NCBI RefSeq assembly: GCF_017254915.1
Contig: NZ_JAFKCT010000001.1
Location: forward strand, 62,001-126,000
DNA: 64,000 nt
Direction of reading: 5' to 3'
From: Algoriphagus oliviformis
Lineage (GTDB): Bacteria; Bacteroidota; Bacteroidia; Cytophagales; Cyclobacteriaceae
A program made the position numbers and the translations under genes. This document shows positions 1-9,265 of this stretch, one piece after another. The stretch's first letter is position 1, and each line of letters starts with the position of its first letter. The notes below the pieces were generated by a model. The model did no database searches. It was not told the DNA's origin and saw nothing but the letters and a program-made list of their open reading frames with translations.

Positions 1-583
1 CTATCTCCCGGAGCATCCAGCCGACGGCCTTGTGCATCAGGTCATGGGGATGGTCGATCAGGGCTTCGGCCAAAGCCAGCGCATCGTCAAAATCGCCCTT
101 TTTGATCCAATACAGACTGCTGATCATCGCCACCCGCTGGCGCCATAGCCCGTGGGAGCCGGCCATGTGGTGGAACAGCGTCTTGTCCTTTTTCCAATAA
201 AAATGCCCCAAAATGGGATGGCAGGAGGTATCCACCAGATCCCAGTTGTTCACCCACTCCAGGTGATGGAGGTAAAAGTCGGCCAGCTCTTTCCGCTCTT
301 CCTCTGACTTGCTTTTTTCGTAGCGATATACCAGCGCGATCAGGGCAGTGAGACGAACTTCATGGTAGGGGTTTTGGATCAGCTCAGACAGGTCGCCCAA
401 GGGGATATCCTTGTAAAACTCCTTGGCGATCCTCCGCTGGTCGGGCACTTTCACCCCCAAAAAAACATCGCCTTCCCCGTACTCTCCGGGGCCGGTCTTG
501 AAAAACCTGGGAAAAAACTCCGCCTTTTCGGGGATCGCCCGATCTTGGAGGGAATGGATGATCTGTTCGGTCAATAGGCTCAT
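1..583 (-). CDS. DNA alkylation repair protein, AlkD-like DNA glycosylase (C-terminus cut by window edge)
   Basis: The reverse strand from the ATG at 583 reads about 194 codons without a stop and runs off the window. The sequence is all-helical and carries the AlkD hallmark NNWDLVDTS (Trp114, Asp118), matching the Trp-Asp pair that recognises alkylated bases in the family, plus a later WRQRVA segment and the HKAVGWMLRE motif near the edge. AlkD-family HEAT-repeat enzymes excise N3- and N7-alkylpurines; this one should be cytoplasmic. Full members are about 230 residues, so roughly 35-40 are missing. It lies 42 bp downstream of the TonB receptor on the same strand. The family call is strong; its substrate range is inferred. 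Confidence 0.88.
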   Translation of the reverse strand, partial: MSLLTEQIIHSLQDRAIPEKAEFFPRFFKTGPGEYGEGDVFLGVKVPDQRRIAKEFYKDIPLGDLSELIQNPYHEVRLTALIALVYRYEKSKSEEERKELADFYLHHLEWVNNWDLVDTSCHPILGHFYWKKDKTLFHHMAGSHGLWRQRVAMISSLYWIKKGDFDDALALAEALIDHPHDLMHKAVGWMLREI

Positions 584-625
584 GCCTCAATTTAACGAGG
601 CGAAGAATCAGGAACACCTTTTCTC

Positions 626-3055
626 TCAGAAATCTTCTCCCCCAAAATCGTCACCGCCCTCCCGACGGCTTCTGCCCTCGCTTTTCTCCTTGTACCCGCC
701 AAAACGGTAGATGAAGGATAGCGTGCCGATGCGGGTCTCCCGCTGGAACGTACGGCTCTGTACAAACCTCGGGTCGATTGTGTTGATTCGGAAATTCCGG
801 GTGTTGAAGATATCGCTGATGTTTAGGCTCACCGATCCACGGCCAGCCAGCACCTCCCTGCGCATGCCAAGGTTGATCGACCACTGGGGAAGGATCTCTC
901 CCTGCGGCAAAACGATCGGCCCGCGGTAGTTTCCCTGGAACTGCAGGCTAAACCAGTCGGGGATGAGGAGATTGCCCAGCAGGCTGAGCGTCCAGCTAAA
1001 GTTCTCATTGCTGAAGCCCTCCTCGATATTCTCCCCGTTGACTTGGGAGTAGAAAAAGTTTCCGGTCAGCGTCGCGTCAAAATTTCTCCCCAGCTGAAAC
1101 TGGTTGATCAGCTCCAAGCCATCCGAGATTTGGGTGTCCGCATTTTGGCGGGTCTGCACGGCCACGTTGTTGTCGTTGAGATAGGTGATGCGGGTACGGA
1201 CATCGGTGCTGTAGCGGTGATAGACCGTGGCATGGAGCAGGTAGTTTTTCCAGCCTTTCCGATAGCCAAACTCATACGAATCGGTGAATTCCGGCTGGAG
1301 GTAGGGATTGCCGATGCTGACGTTGTATTGATCCCTCACCCGGTAGATCGGTGCCAAATCCCAAATCCTGGGACGGGAAATCCTCCGGGAATAGTTGAGG
1401 CTGAATTCGCTTTCCTCACCGAGGGAGTAGGTCAGATAGGCACTGGGAAAGAGGTTGAAGTAGTCATTGGGAATCTCCCTTTGGCCCTTCACGGTGGTAC
1501 CGAGCGTCTGTGTCGCCTCTGCGCGCAGACCGAGCTGGTAGCCAAACTTGTTTTTCTTATGCTTGAAAGTCAGGTAGGCCGCATAGACGTCTTCCGAGTA
1601 GTCATAGCTTTCATTGAGGCTGTCCACCACGATGGGGACAAAATCCGTGTCCACATCCCCGGTCGCAAAGGTCTGCCCGGAAAGCCAATCAGAAAAAGTC
1701 CCTTTCAGCCCCGCTTCCATGCTGGAGTTTTTCCCAAGTGGCCTTTCGTAATCCAACTGCGCTACGACCAACGTACTGGTGGCCGGGCGCTGGTTGGTCT
1801 GCACCAAACCCTTGGAGGGATCCAGCTCCCCGGAGGAGCTGTAAAACTGCTGCCGGTAGTATTCGTCTTGGCTACGGTCATCGTAGGCGTAGGAGAGCGA
1901 GGAGTAAAGCTTTTGCCCCAGCGAATCGATGTCCCAAGTGTAGTTCAGCCCTCCCTCTAGGTTTTTGCTTTTGCTAAGTTCTTCGTTGATTCTTACAAAG
2001 GAGGAATCCACGGCACCGGAAGCACTCAGGTTTTGCTGGTTGATATCCTCAAATTCCTTTTCGTTTTCAAAATTCCCCTGGAAATAGAAACCGAAAATCT
2101 TGCCCTCGTCCAGCGTCCAATCTATTCCCGTCCTGACTAGGTGGTTTTTTTCCTTTTCGTAGCCGTCCTGCGTCTGGTCAAGGGTCGGGGAAAAGCCCTC
2201 CAGATTGGCGATGCGTGTCCCGCTGCCCGTCTCTATCCTGCGTCTATCCTGCCAATTGTAGGAGAAAAAGTAGTTGGCTTTCTCTGTGCCGTAGTTCAGG
2301 TTGATGCCCGCCTGGTATTTTTCGCGGGTACCGATGGAGGCATTGACCTGGCCGTTGAAGCCGGTCTCCTCATTCTTTTTCAGGACGATGTTGATGATCC
2401 CCCCTACCCCAGCGGCATCGTATCTGGAGGAAGGATTGGTAATGAGCTCTACCTCCTTGATACTGCTCGCGGGAAACTGCGTGAGTATGCTGGCCATGTC
2501 GTCGCCCGACAGGTTGGAAGGGCGACCGTTGATGTAGATAAGGATATTGCCGCTGCCTCGCATACTGATGCTGCCTTCGTCATCCACCTGGATAGATGGG
2601 AGCGTGGCCAAAAGCTCCGAAGCGGTGGCACCGTTGGCCAGGATGTTGTTTTCCACGTTGTAGATCCGCTTGTCCACGTCGGACTCAAAGATCGACTTCA
2701 CGCCCTCCACCACGACCTCATTGAGGTTTTGGGTATCGGCCTCCAAACGGATGGTACCCAGTTGCACCGGGGATTTTCCGTCCAGGTTGATGGTTTCAAA
2801 ATAGTTTTGGTACCCGATGAAGCCTACCCTCAGCAAATACCTCCCGACCGGCGCCCCAAAGTCAAACTGACCGTTCAGGTCAGTCATCCCACCAGAGACC
2901 AGCACCGAATCCTCTGGACTGAGGAGGGAAATATTGGCAAATTCCAGGGGCTTGTTTTCGGCAACGTCGCTCACTCGGCCCCTGAGCATCACCTCTTGCG
3001 CCTGGCTGGCCGAGGCAAAGATGAGAAAGCAGAGAAGTAGAAAGGTCTTGGTCAT
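626..3055 (-). CDS. TonB-dependent receptor, outer-membrane beta-barrel family
   Basis: 809 residues with a signal peptide ending near SQAQ (residue 19). A CarboxypepD_reg-like domain (about 23-105, starting VMLRGRVSDV) precedes a plug domain (about 110-230, with ANGATASELLATLPSIQVDDEG and the glycine-rich RGSGNILIYINGRPS) and a barrel typical of the OMP_b-brl_3 group. A charged C-terminal tail (KSEGRSRREGGDDFGGEDF) follows the last strand and is unusual, since TonB barrels normally end in an aromatic residue soon after the final strand. Here the last residue is still Phe. Function would be energised import across the outer membrane. No substrate can be named, because no dedicated binding protein or enzyme sits beside it. 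Confidence 0.88.
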   Translation of the reverse strand: MTKTFLLLCFLIFASASQAQEVMLRGRVSDVAENKPLEFANISLLSPEDSVLVSGGMTDLNGQFDFGAPVGRYLLRVGFIGYQNYFETINLDGKSPVQLGTIRLEADTQNLNEVVVEGVKSIFESDVDKRIYNVENNILANGATASELLATLPSIQVDDEGSISMRGSGNILIYINGRPSNLSGDDMASILTQFPASSIKEVELITNPSSRYDAAGVGGIINIVLKKNEETGFNGQVNASIGTREKYQAGINLNYGTEKANYFFSYNWQDRRRIETGSGTRIANLEGFSPTLDQTQDGYEKEKNHLVRTGIDWTLDEGKIFGFYFQGNFENEKEFEDINQQNLSASGAVDSSFVRINEELSKSKNLEGGLNYTWDIDSLGQKLYSSLSYAYDDRSQDEYYRQQFYSSSGELDPSKGLVQTNQRPATSTLVVAQLDYERPLGKNSSMEAGLKGTFSDWLSGQTFATGDVDTDFVPIVVDSLNESYDYSEDVYAAYLTFKHKKNKFGYQLGLRAEATQTLGTTVKGQREIPNDYFNLFPSAYLTYSLGEESEFSLNYSRRISRPRIWDLAPIYRVRDQYNVSIGNPYLQPEFTDSYEFGYRKGWKNYLLHATVYHRYSTDVRTRITYLNDNNVAVQTRQNADTQISDGLELINQFQLGRNFDATLTGNFFYSQVNGENIEEGFSNENFSWTLSLLGNLLIPDWFSLQFQGNYRGPIVLPQGEILPQWSINLGMRREVLAGRGSVSLNISDIFNTRNFRINTIDPRFVQSRTFQRETRIGTLSFIYRFGGYKEKSEGRSRREGGDDFGGEDF

Positions 3056-3279
3056 TTCGGGTAGGTTTGGAGGTTTGGAAAAAACTGCCGGAAAACGTCA
3101 AGAACCCAAAAAGGAGCAATTACTTCAAAATCAACATCTTCCAGACTAGCACCTACCTAATCAAACTGATCACCCCAGCCTAGGGTTTAAAAAAACCCGT
3201 TTTCTTTCCAGTCGGAGACTGAGCCTTATGAATTGGGTTATTTTGGTCTAAGCGGACAAAAAAAGAGTCAAAAATCCCC

Positions 3280-4143
3280 TCAAAAGCCAAAAATCTCCAT
3301 CGCCCTTTGGATCATCCTGTCCACAGTTTGATTCGCTTCGGAGTCGAATTTACTGAGCGGCCGGTTGGCCACGATGGCGTTGAGGCTGAGCATCTGGTGT
3401 CCGAGCAGTCCCCCGAGCGAATAGTATCCCGCCGTTTCCATTTCAAAATTTGTCAGTCGTCTGCCACCGACTTCCAACGCGGCCAATCGTTCCAGCATCT
3501 GGTCCATCCGTGGCTTGAGCAGGACATGACGCCCCTGCGGCGCATAGAAGCCCGGACAGGTAAGGGTGACACCGCGAAGAAACTCCCCTCCCAACCTTGC
3601 GAGCAGACTGGGATCTGCCGCAGCCTGATAGGGGGAAAAAGCCAAACCCAACTCCTCCTGCACTGCCATTGCCAAGTCCTGCCTGCCGGGCAGCTCCGGA
3701 TAAAACGCCATCAGCGTATCCAGCCCTACTGCCACCTCAGAGGCCAGCAGCGATCCGACCGGGATATCCGGCTGCAAGCTACCCGAGGTCCCCAGACGGA
3801 CAATCTGAAGCGGGCTTTTCTTTGCTTTTGCCTCTCGGGTCTCCAAGTCGACATTGACCAAAGCATCCAGCTCGGTCAGCAAGATCTCCACATTGTCCGT
3901 GCCCATGCCCGTGCTGATCACCGTGAGGCGCTTGCCGTTTTTCCAACCCGTGTGGGTCACAAACTCCCGCTTGCTAACCTTGAAATCGATCTGATCAAAA
4001 TACCGCGAAACCAAAGGCACGCGATCCGGATCCCCGACGGTAAAAACAAAAGAAGCCAGATGGGCTGGCTTCAGATGTAGATGGTAAACGCTTCCGTCTG
4101 AATTGAGGATCAGCTCAGACTCAGGAATGTGTCGGTTCTCCAT
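3280..4143 (-). CDS. Nucleoside phosphorylase (uridine/purine phosphorylase family)
   Basis: 287 residues from MENRHIPESE. The family's phosphate-binding start is seen in FTVGDPDRVPLV (about 36-47), with ISTGMGTDNVEI (about 80-91) and RLGTSGSLQPDIPVGS (about 120-135) forming the nucleoside pocket, and FEMETAGYYSLGGLLGH (about 235) matching the FEME-type ribose-binding motif. It should cleave a nucleoside with phosphate in the cytoplasm (salvage); uridine is the likeliest base but this is inference. The frame stays open far upstream inside trhO, but homology begins at 4143. MSRTN at 4158 is an alternative start. Either start overlaps the end of trhO by 23-38 bp, so the two are translationally linked. 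Confidence 0.9.
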   Translation of the reverse strand: MENRHIPESELILNSDGSVYHLHLKPAHLASFVFTVGDPDRVPLVSRYFDQIDFKVSKREFVTHTGWKNGKRLTVISTGMGTDNVEILLTELDALVNVDLETREAKAKKSPLQIVRLGTSGSLQPDIPVGSLLASEVAVGLDTLMAFYPELPGRQDLAMAVQEELGLAFSPYQAAADPSLLARLGGEFLRGVTLTCPGFYAPQGRHVLLKPRMDQMLERLAALEVGGRRLTNFEMETAGYYSLGGLLGHQMLSLNAIVANRPLSKFDSEANQTVDRMIQRAMEIFGF

Positions 4144-5119
4144 GTTGGTGCGGCTCATGCGTTGAGGTACGGTAAAGGCCCTTGAAGGGATTGTATCCGT
4201 TGGAATTTTTTTGGTAGTAGCCGGTGCCGTCGTAGGTGCGCTTTTCTGGGTTTTCCTTGCACTCGACAGAGCAGGCCCCCTCCAGTTCCCAGCCGCACTT
4301 TTCGCAGATGGCGAGGTGGTCGTTACAGGTTGGGTTGGCACAGTTGACCATGCGGTCGCAGTCGGTGCCGCAGACGTGGCACTTGGAGACCACGGTGGGA
4401 TTGACGGAATTGACATCGACCGCAATGCGGTTGTCAAAGACATAGCACTTGCCTTCGAAGTCTTCTCCGCCTGCTTCCATGCCGTATTTGATGATGCCGC
4501 CGTGCAGCTGGTACACATCCTCAAACCCTTGCTCCAGCAGGAAAGCGGAGGCCTTTTCGCACTTGATCCCACCGGTGCAGTAGGTCAGTACCTTCTTGCT
4601 CTTGAGGTGTTCGAGCTCTTTTACTTTCTCAGGGAAGTCCCGGAAGTTGTCAATATCGAGCGTCAGGGCATTTTTGAAGTGCCCCAGCTCGTGCTCGTAG
4701 TTGGAGCGCACATCAAGAATGACCACGTCTTCCTGGTCTTTGAGCGCCTTGAACTCTTCGGGCTCCAGGTGCTTGCCGGTCCGCACGTTGGGATCCAAAT
4801 GGCGCAGGGAAGAGTGGACGATCTCGGGCTTGTAGCGGCAGTGGATCTTGGCAAAAGCGTGCTTCTCGTGCTGGTCGATCTTAAATTCCGTCTTGGCAAA
4901 GCGGGGATCGGCATGGATGTAGGCCATGTACTTTTCGCAGTCCTCGTGCAGGCCCGACACGGTACCGTTGAGCCCCTCGTCGGAGATGATGATCCGTCCG
5001 CGGATGTTGTTTTGCACGCAAAAGAGGTGATGTTCCTCGCGATACGCCTCGGCATTTTCGATTTTGGCGTAGCAGTAGTACAGCAGGATGCTGTAAGGTT
5101 TGTTGTTTGTCTTTTCCAT
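4121..5119 (-). CDS. trhO: tRNA uridine(34) hydroxylase, rhodanese-family TrhO (YceA)
   Basis: 332 residues. An N-terminal acylphosphatase-like region (SILLYYCYAKIENAE through RGRIIISDEGLNGTVSG) is followed by a rhodanese domain (about 120-220) whose active-site loop is CTGGIKCEKA with catalytic Cys181. The C-terminus has a Cys-rich part with paired CxxC-like motifs (CHVCGTDCDR, CANPTC, CEKCG) and a His-rich tail. TrhO makes 5-hydroxyuridine at the tRNA wobble position using oxygen; the assignment rests on the conserved architecture. It is first in a pair with the overlapping nucleoside phosphorylase. Confidence 0.93.
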   Translation of the reverse strand: MEKTNNKPYSILLYYCYAKIENAEAYREEHHLFCVQNNIRGRIIISDEGLNGTVSGLHEDCEKYMAYIHADPRFAKTEFKIDQHEKHAFAKIHCRYKPEIVHSSLRHLDPNVRTGKHLEPEEFKALKDQEDVVILDVRSNYEHELGHFKNALTLDIDNFRDFPEKVKELEHLKSKKVLTYCTGGIKCEKASAFLLEQGFEDVYQLHGGIIKYGMEAGGEDFEGKCYVFDNRIAVDVNSVNPTVVSKCHVCGTDCDRMVNCANPTCNDHLAICEKCGWELEGACSVECKENPEKRTYDGTGYYQKNSNGYNPFKGLYRTSTHEPHQHGEPTHS

Positions 5120-5254
5120 AACTAGCGCCCTGTTTCGGCAGGGTGTTTTGGGATGTTGGATGTCCGAGGTCGGATGTCGGATGCTTGAGCAAGCTCAGCA
5201 CAAGTGTCGAATGTTTCGACCTCCAATCTCAAATTTTAAATATCAAATCTCGAA
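5120..5254. repeat. Short-period degenerate word repeats between two minus-strand genes
   Basis: The gap between trhO and the acetyltransferase contains two blocks. At about 5150-5188 the words GGATGTTGGATG, CGGATGTCGGATG recur with a 7-10 bp period. At about 5221-5255 the words TCAAATTT, ATCAAATC, TCGAATTAC recur. Neither block has an open frame or a clear hairpin. The same style of quasi-repeat is seen in other gaps of this window, with different words. Confidence 0.55.
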
Positions 5255-5890
5255 TTACTTTACTTTGGCTGCCGGGTTGCCGAACACGGTTTCGTTTTTG
5301 CCCACCGAAGCGATCACCACAGAGCCGGCTCCGACCCGAGCGCCCTTGCCGATGGTGACGCCACCGACGATAGTCACTCCGCTTCCGATGAAAGCGCCCT
5401 CTTCGATCGTCACCTCCGCATTGATGATGGATCCGGCACCGACCTGCACAAAGTCCGCCATCTTGACCTTGTGGTCGATGATCGCGCCCGTGTGCAGGAT
5501 GCAGTGGCTACCCACTTCCGAGCCAGCTCCCACGGTCACGTTGGCATTGATAAAGTTCCCATGGCCGATGCTCGCGTCGGTGGAGATGTACGCGCGCTGA
5601 TGGATGGCGTTGACGGGCTGGACTTTGCGGACGTCATGGAGCATTTCCACTAGAAACTTGCGATACTTTGTGTCGTCCACCGCTACAAATGCCTCGGTCT
5701 TTTTGCCCACCAGCTTCAGAAATCCCTCGTCCTCGGTGTTCCCAAGCACGGGAATGTTGTTGATCTCGGTACCGTAGATGCTTTCATCTTCGTCCAGAAA
5801 GCCATACACGATGACTTGGTTGGAGTTGAATATTTCAAGCGCAGGATGGGCGATGCCCTTTGCGCCAAGAATGATCACCGGTTTGTCCAT
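5255..5890 (-). CDS. NeuD/PglD-like sugar O- or N-acetyltransferase (hexapeptide repeat)
   Basis: 211 residues. The N-terminal part (MDKPVIILGAKGIAHPALEI) is the small Rossmann-like PglD_N domain that binds the sugar substrate. From about residue 100 to the end there are hexapeptide repeats of the left-handed beta-helix (ISTDASIGHGNFINANVT, VGAGSEVGSHCIL, HTGAIIDHKVKM) with the catalytic His expected in the IIDHKV segment. These trimeric enzymes acetylate amino sugars or sialic acids using acetyl-CoA. No sugar-synthesis genes are adjacent, so the substrate is unknown. Members often act in glycan or O-antigen biosynthesis. Confidence 0.82.
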   Translation of the reverse strand: MDKPVIILGAKGIAHPALEIFNSNQVIVYGFLDEDESIYGTEINNIPVLGNTEDEGFLKLVGKKTEAFVAVDDTKYRKFLVEMLHDVRKVQPVNAIHQRAYISTDASIGHGNFINANVTVGAGSEVGSHCILHTGAIIDHKVKMADFVQVGAGSIINAEVTIEEGAFIGSGVTIVGGVTIGKGARVGAGSVVIASVGKNETVFGNPAAKVK

Positions 5891-6191
5891 GGATGCGTTG
5901 GTTTAGGCCTGCAAAAGTACAGGAAATGACTCGCTTGCGCAAAATTTCCTTTGGATCGCAGCCCCAGCTTCGCCACCCTTTTTGTGGGAGAGCAAGAAAA
6001 AGCCAGGTAGTCCTTGCCGCGCTTCGCTTGGATTTCACCGCCAAGACGCGGAGGTCGCGGAGTTTCCGCAGAGATTTTGGCTTTGGGCCTTTGCGAAAAT
6101 CAATGCCATGCGTCGGCGTTAAATATTATTTTCGCCTCCCTCACTACTTACAACCTACCACTCACCAAAATCTTCTCGATACCCCGGAATT
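5891..6191. other. Intergenic stretch with a dispersed GC-rich repeat
   Basis: About 300 bp with no supported gene. The block at 6033-6080 carries the words CCGCCAAGACGCGGAGG, TCGCGGAG and TTTCCGCAGAG. Read on the other strand it is a run of CTCTGCGG, CTCCGCG, CCTCCGCG, CTTGGCGG words. I recall such blocks as common intergenic sequence in Bacteroidota and other phyla, but cannot confirm that here. At about 6140-6175 a further short-period block (CTCACTAC, TTACAACC, TACCACTC) precedes the stop of the DUF2851 gene. Confidence 0.5.
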
Positions 6192-7487
6192 TCATTTGTT
6201 CTGTCCCTTGAGCAGACTCTGGCCGATCTTGCAGGAAAGGCACTTTTGGGGCTCGCAGAAGCTGCGAAACAGGCCTATCATCCCTTGGGAGTCAAAGGCG
6301 TTGGCGGGCTTGAAGCCCTTGTCGGCAAACTTCCGAGTGATGAAATTTTGCTCCGCGGACATGGACTGGAGCAAATCAAAGCAGCGCTCCTGCCACTCCT
6401 CCTGCTGAAAATAACGCCCATAGGCAAACCACAGCGGCATCACAAAATTGATGATGAGCAGCTCCACAGTTCCTCCCGAGACTCCCTTGGAAGCTACTCG
6501 CTCCGTAGGCTTGCCAAAGGAATAGTGGTAGCGCCAATAGTCCGACGGCGCGACTTGGAAGAGCTTTTTGAAGCCCAGAAACTCCCGGCTGTCCTCCATC
6601 ACCGACTGGAGCAGGCTCGGGGCCTGGCCCAAAATCGCTGCCAACTGGGCTATCCTCAAGGTGGGGAAATTGGTCGGCCGCGCTCCCATGAAGGACCAAT
6701 GCTGTCGCAAAAGCGGCGTTTCCCAATTGAATTTCTTTCGGAGAAAAGCGTACTCGCTGATCAGATGTCTGACATAGGGCTCCTCGGAGGACTCGGGCAA
6801 AAGGCCCGCCTGCCCCAGCAACATCGCCTCCAAAGTCGAGGGTTGCGTGCGATGCTTTTGCAAAACCCTGTAGGGAACCAGGGAGGCCAATTCGCCCATG
6901 GGACGCGAATTGACTTTGAACCCAAAGCAGGTGAACAGCCAACGATAGGCCGTCTCCTCCCAGTCCCCTTTTGTCTGCTCCAGGATTTCCAGGATCAGGC
7001 CGGATTTGTCGTAGAGCCTGCCTACCAGGGCTTTTTCCAAAGCGGAAAAGCGGATGATGTCGGGCACTTTGGACAGGGCATGGGCGCAGGGCAGGTCAGC
7101 CTTGAAATCGAGCAGGCTTTCGTAGTTTCTCCAAACCTCCAAAAAAATCCGGCCCTTCAGCTCCAAGGTCGCCATCGCCGTGCCATCGTTGCGCAGGACC
7201 TCCCGGTCATTTTCCCAGACCACATGGAGAACGACCGAATTGTAAGCCGGATCTCCGCCATGGGCGTGCTGTTTCCAATCCGAAGCCAGGCGGTGCACCT
7301 CCACATGGCCGTGAAACGTCACTCCATCGATCACGACGCTGGCGTCACGAAAGTCCGGCCCCTCACCTTGGTTGTGGAAGCCGACCGCCAAAATTTCGAG
7401 AGACTGCCCATCCACGGTCTGGAGCGTCTTTCGGTCAAAATAGAGGTACTTCCAGACCAGCTGTAAAAAATCTTCCTTGAACTGCAT
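6192..7487 (-). CDS. DUF2851 family protein
   Basis: 431 residues, no signal peptide, mostly soluble. The N-terminus (EDFLQLVWKYLYFDRKTLQT, then GEGPDFRDASVVIDG and HGHVEVHRLASDWKQHAH) matches DUF2851, a family nearly confined to Bacteroidota and of unknown function. The conserved GPDFRDA and GHVEVH pieces resemble a nuclease-like active site, but this is only suggestive. The C-terminal half is alpha-helical and ends with a Cys pair (CEPQKCLSCKIGQ), a possible metal site. It stands alone on the minus strand, downstream of the SusCD terminator, with no informative neighbours. Confidence 0.85.
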   Translation of the reverse strand: MQFKEDFLQLVWKYLYFDRKTLQTVDGQSLEILAVGFHNQGEGPDFRDASVVIDGVTFHGHVEVHRLASDWKQHAHGGDPAYNSVVLHVVWENDREVLRNDGTAMATLELKGRIFLEVWRNYESLLDFKADLPCAHALSKVPDIIRFSALEKALVGRLYDKSGLILEILEQTKGDWEETAYRWLFTCFGFKVNSRPMGELASLVPYRVLQKHRTQPSTLEAMLLGQAGLLPESSEEPYVRHLISEYAFLRKKFNWETPLLRQHWSFMGARPTNFPTLRIAQLAAILGQAPSLLQSVMEDSREFLGFKKLFQVAPSDYWRYHYSFGKPTERVASKGVSGGTVELLIINFVMPLWFAYGRYFQQEEWQERCFDLLQSMSAEQNFITRKFADKGFKPANAFDSQGMIGLFRSFCEPQKCLSCKIGQSLLKGQNK

Positions 7488-7593
7488 AGAAACATCGACT
7501 AAAAGCTACTGGAAATTAAACAATTGTGAATTCGAAATCAATGGGAAATACCATCGCATCGTCGAGGACATCTACTCTGCTGCTCTGGCTGAA

Positions 7594-7628
7594 AAACAAA
7601 AAAGCCGTATCCAAAAAGGATACGGCTT
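7594..7628 (-). terminator. Rho-independent terminator of the susC-susD unit
   Basis: A perfect 11-bp stem (AAGCCGTATCC at 7602-7612 with its complement 7618-7628) around a five-A loop is followed on the minus strand by a T-rich run. It sits just after the SusD stop at 7651. Confidence 0.9.
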
Positions 7629-7650
7629 GATGAATCAGCTGGTCTGCAAG

Positions 7651-9234
7651 TTAATTCGCGTCCCAGAAGATTTTGTTGGTCAGGTTGTCCTCACCCTGCA
7701 CGGCAGAGTAGTTAGGCATGTTGTAGGTCGCTTCTGAACCTGGATATACCCAACGGTTTGGTGGCAAGCTCTGCTGGTTGGACTGGTCAGTCCAGAAATT
7801 CAGCTTCACCAGATCCAGTCTTCTGAGCTCCGCCCAGTTTTCGATAGGCTGAACGACGTTGAAGTGGATCCACTTCTGCTCGGCGATCAGGGTCATTTTA
7901 GCCTGGGTAGAAGCCGCGGCATCCCAAGAGACCGGAGTCTTTGCCAAGTAAGCCGCCACATCCGCCTCGGTCGGAGGAGTCGGTGCCGGTGTAATTCCGT
8001 TGTTGCTGAGGCTTCTCAGGTTTTGGTAGAAGGCCAAAGACTGCTTGATCGCTGACTCGTAGTGGGCCTTCGCAGTGGCAGCCTGTCCGTTTTTCAGGTA
8101 GTACTCCGCAGCCAAAAGGTGCACCTCGGAAGCGGTGATGATCACGCCCGGGAAGTACTGGTTTCTGCTGATAGTAGATCTGTTGTAGATAGACAGGGTG
8201 TTGGTAGCGATCAGCTCGGTCTGACTGGTACCATTCATCATTGGATCCAATCCCAAATACTGTCCATTGGCTGCTGTGCCTGGCTCAAATACATACTCCA
8301 ATCTTGGATCGTCGTTGCCTACCATGTGGTCGATGAGCGCCTTGCTGGCGATGTTGCCATTCCAGTCTTCCAATCCTGACTGGAACGTATTGGCAGGCAG
8401 GATGGTACCCAGTGAATACACGTCCCATTGGATGTTGCCCGCGTTGGTCAACGCAACAGGGTAAGTCGCAGGGGCAGAGAGGATACTTCCGATCTCAGAC
8501 TGCGCTCTTGCACTGAAAGCGCTGGATGCACTCACTCGGGTCAGCATTCTCAGACGAAGGGAGTTGACGTAAGTCTTCCACTTGGCGATGCTTCCCTTGT
8601 TGATCAAATCCTGGGTTTTGAACTCGGCAGCAACGGCATCCTTCACCGTGATGCTGTTCAGCTCGTCGGCGAAGGTCTTCAAATCGTCCAGCATCTTGGT
8701 GTAGATGCCTTCTGCGGTGTCATACGCCGGATAGGACTGGGTGTAGTCGCCACCGTTGGTGCTCAGCATGCCTGCAGCACTCCATGGAATATCCCCGTGC
8801 AAGTCGATCACCTGCTGGGTATAGTCATAGAAGAAGGTAGCCGCAGTGATCATGTAGATCCGCTGATCCGCCTTTTGGGCATCGGAAAGCGCATTGTACA
8901 CTTTCTCGATCTCGCGGTACTGAGCCAGCACGTTGTAGTAGGCATTCCATCGGTCATTGATGGCCGCGGAGCCGGGTACGTACTGGTTTTCCTCGTTTAC
9001 CCAACCGGTCGCTTGGTTGTAGCGGTTGTTGGTGATTCGGTGGATGACGAAGTAGTTCCAGTAGCTGGGAAGGACAAACTCCCTGTTGGAGTAGATCATA
9101 CCGGAAAACTGCTTTCCTACCGTGGTCTCAGCCAATTTAGAGGGGTCGGTGTAAGCGTCCTCAAATTGTGACTCCGCACAGGAAGCCAAACCGGCAGCCA
9201 GCACGACATATAAATATAGACTCTTGATTTTCAT
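7651..9234 (-). CDS. SusD/RagB-type nutrient-binding outer-membrane lipoprotein
   Basis: 527 residues. The lipoprotein signal ends in LASC (Cys19), followed by AESQFED, an acidic stretch of the kind that sends Bacteroidota lipoproteins to the cell surface. The rest fits the SusD-like_2 group: helical TPR-like repeats starting at WNYFVIHRITNNRYN, and late WAELRRLDLVKLNFW and NPxR-like elements before the C-terminus. It should sit as a lid on the SusC-type receptor encoded 31 bp upstream and capture an oligosaccharide or peptide. No glycosidase or regulator flanks the pair, so the ligand cannot be inferred. The terminator at 7594-7628 ends the unit. Confidence 0.93.
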   Translation of the reverse strand: MKIKSLYLYVVLAAGLASCAESQFEDAYTDPSKLAETTVGKQFSGMIYSNREFVLPSYWNYFVIHRITNNRYNQATGWVNEENQYVPGSAAINDRWNAYYNVLAQYREIEKVYNALSDAQKADQRIYMITAATFFYDYTQQVIDLHGDIPWSAAGMLSTNGGDYTQSYPAYDTAEGIYTKMLDDLKTFADELNSITVKDAVAAEFKTQDLINKGSIAKWKTYVNSLRLRMLTRVSASSAFSARAQSEIGSILSAPATYPVALTNAGNIQWDVYSLGTILPANTFQSGLEDWNGNIASKALIDHMVGNDDPRLEYVFEPGTAANGQYLGLDPMMNGTSQTELIATNTLSIYNRSTISRNQYFPGVIITASEVHLLAAEYYLKNGQAATAKAHYESAIKQSLAFYQNLRSLSNNGITPAPTPPTEADVAAYLAKTPVSWDAAASTQAKMTLIAEQKWIHFNVVQPIENWAELRRLDLVKLNFWTDQSNQQSLPPNRWVYPGSEATYNMPNYSAVQGEDNLTNKIFWDAN

Positions 9235-9265
9235 GACTTTTCTTGGATAAAATTCATTCTGATGA

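Noticed and set aside
3183..3198. Terminator (GGGTTT/AAACCC) near 3190
   Set aside because: The stem is only 6 bp, and the strand with following T has no gene that would end there.
4144..4572. Long N-terminal extension of the nucleoside phosphorylase
   Set aside because: The extra 143 codons lie inside trhO in another frame and read as low-complexity Ser/Thr/Pro sequence. Homology begins at 4143.
7477..7737. 86-codon frame between DUF2851 and SusD genes
   Set aside because: It runs through the susCD terminator and into the SusD C-terminus; no motif and no start context.
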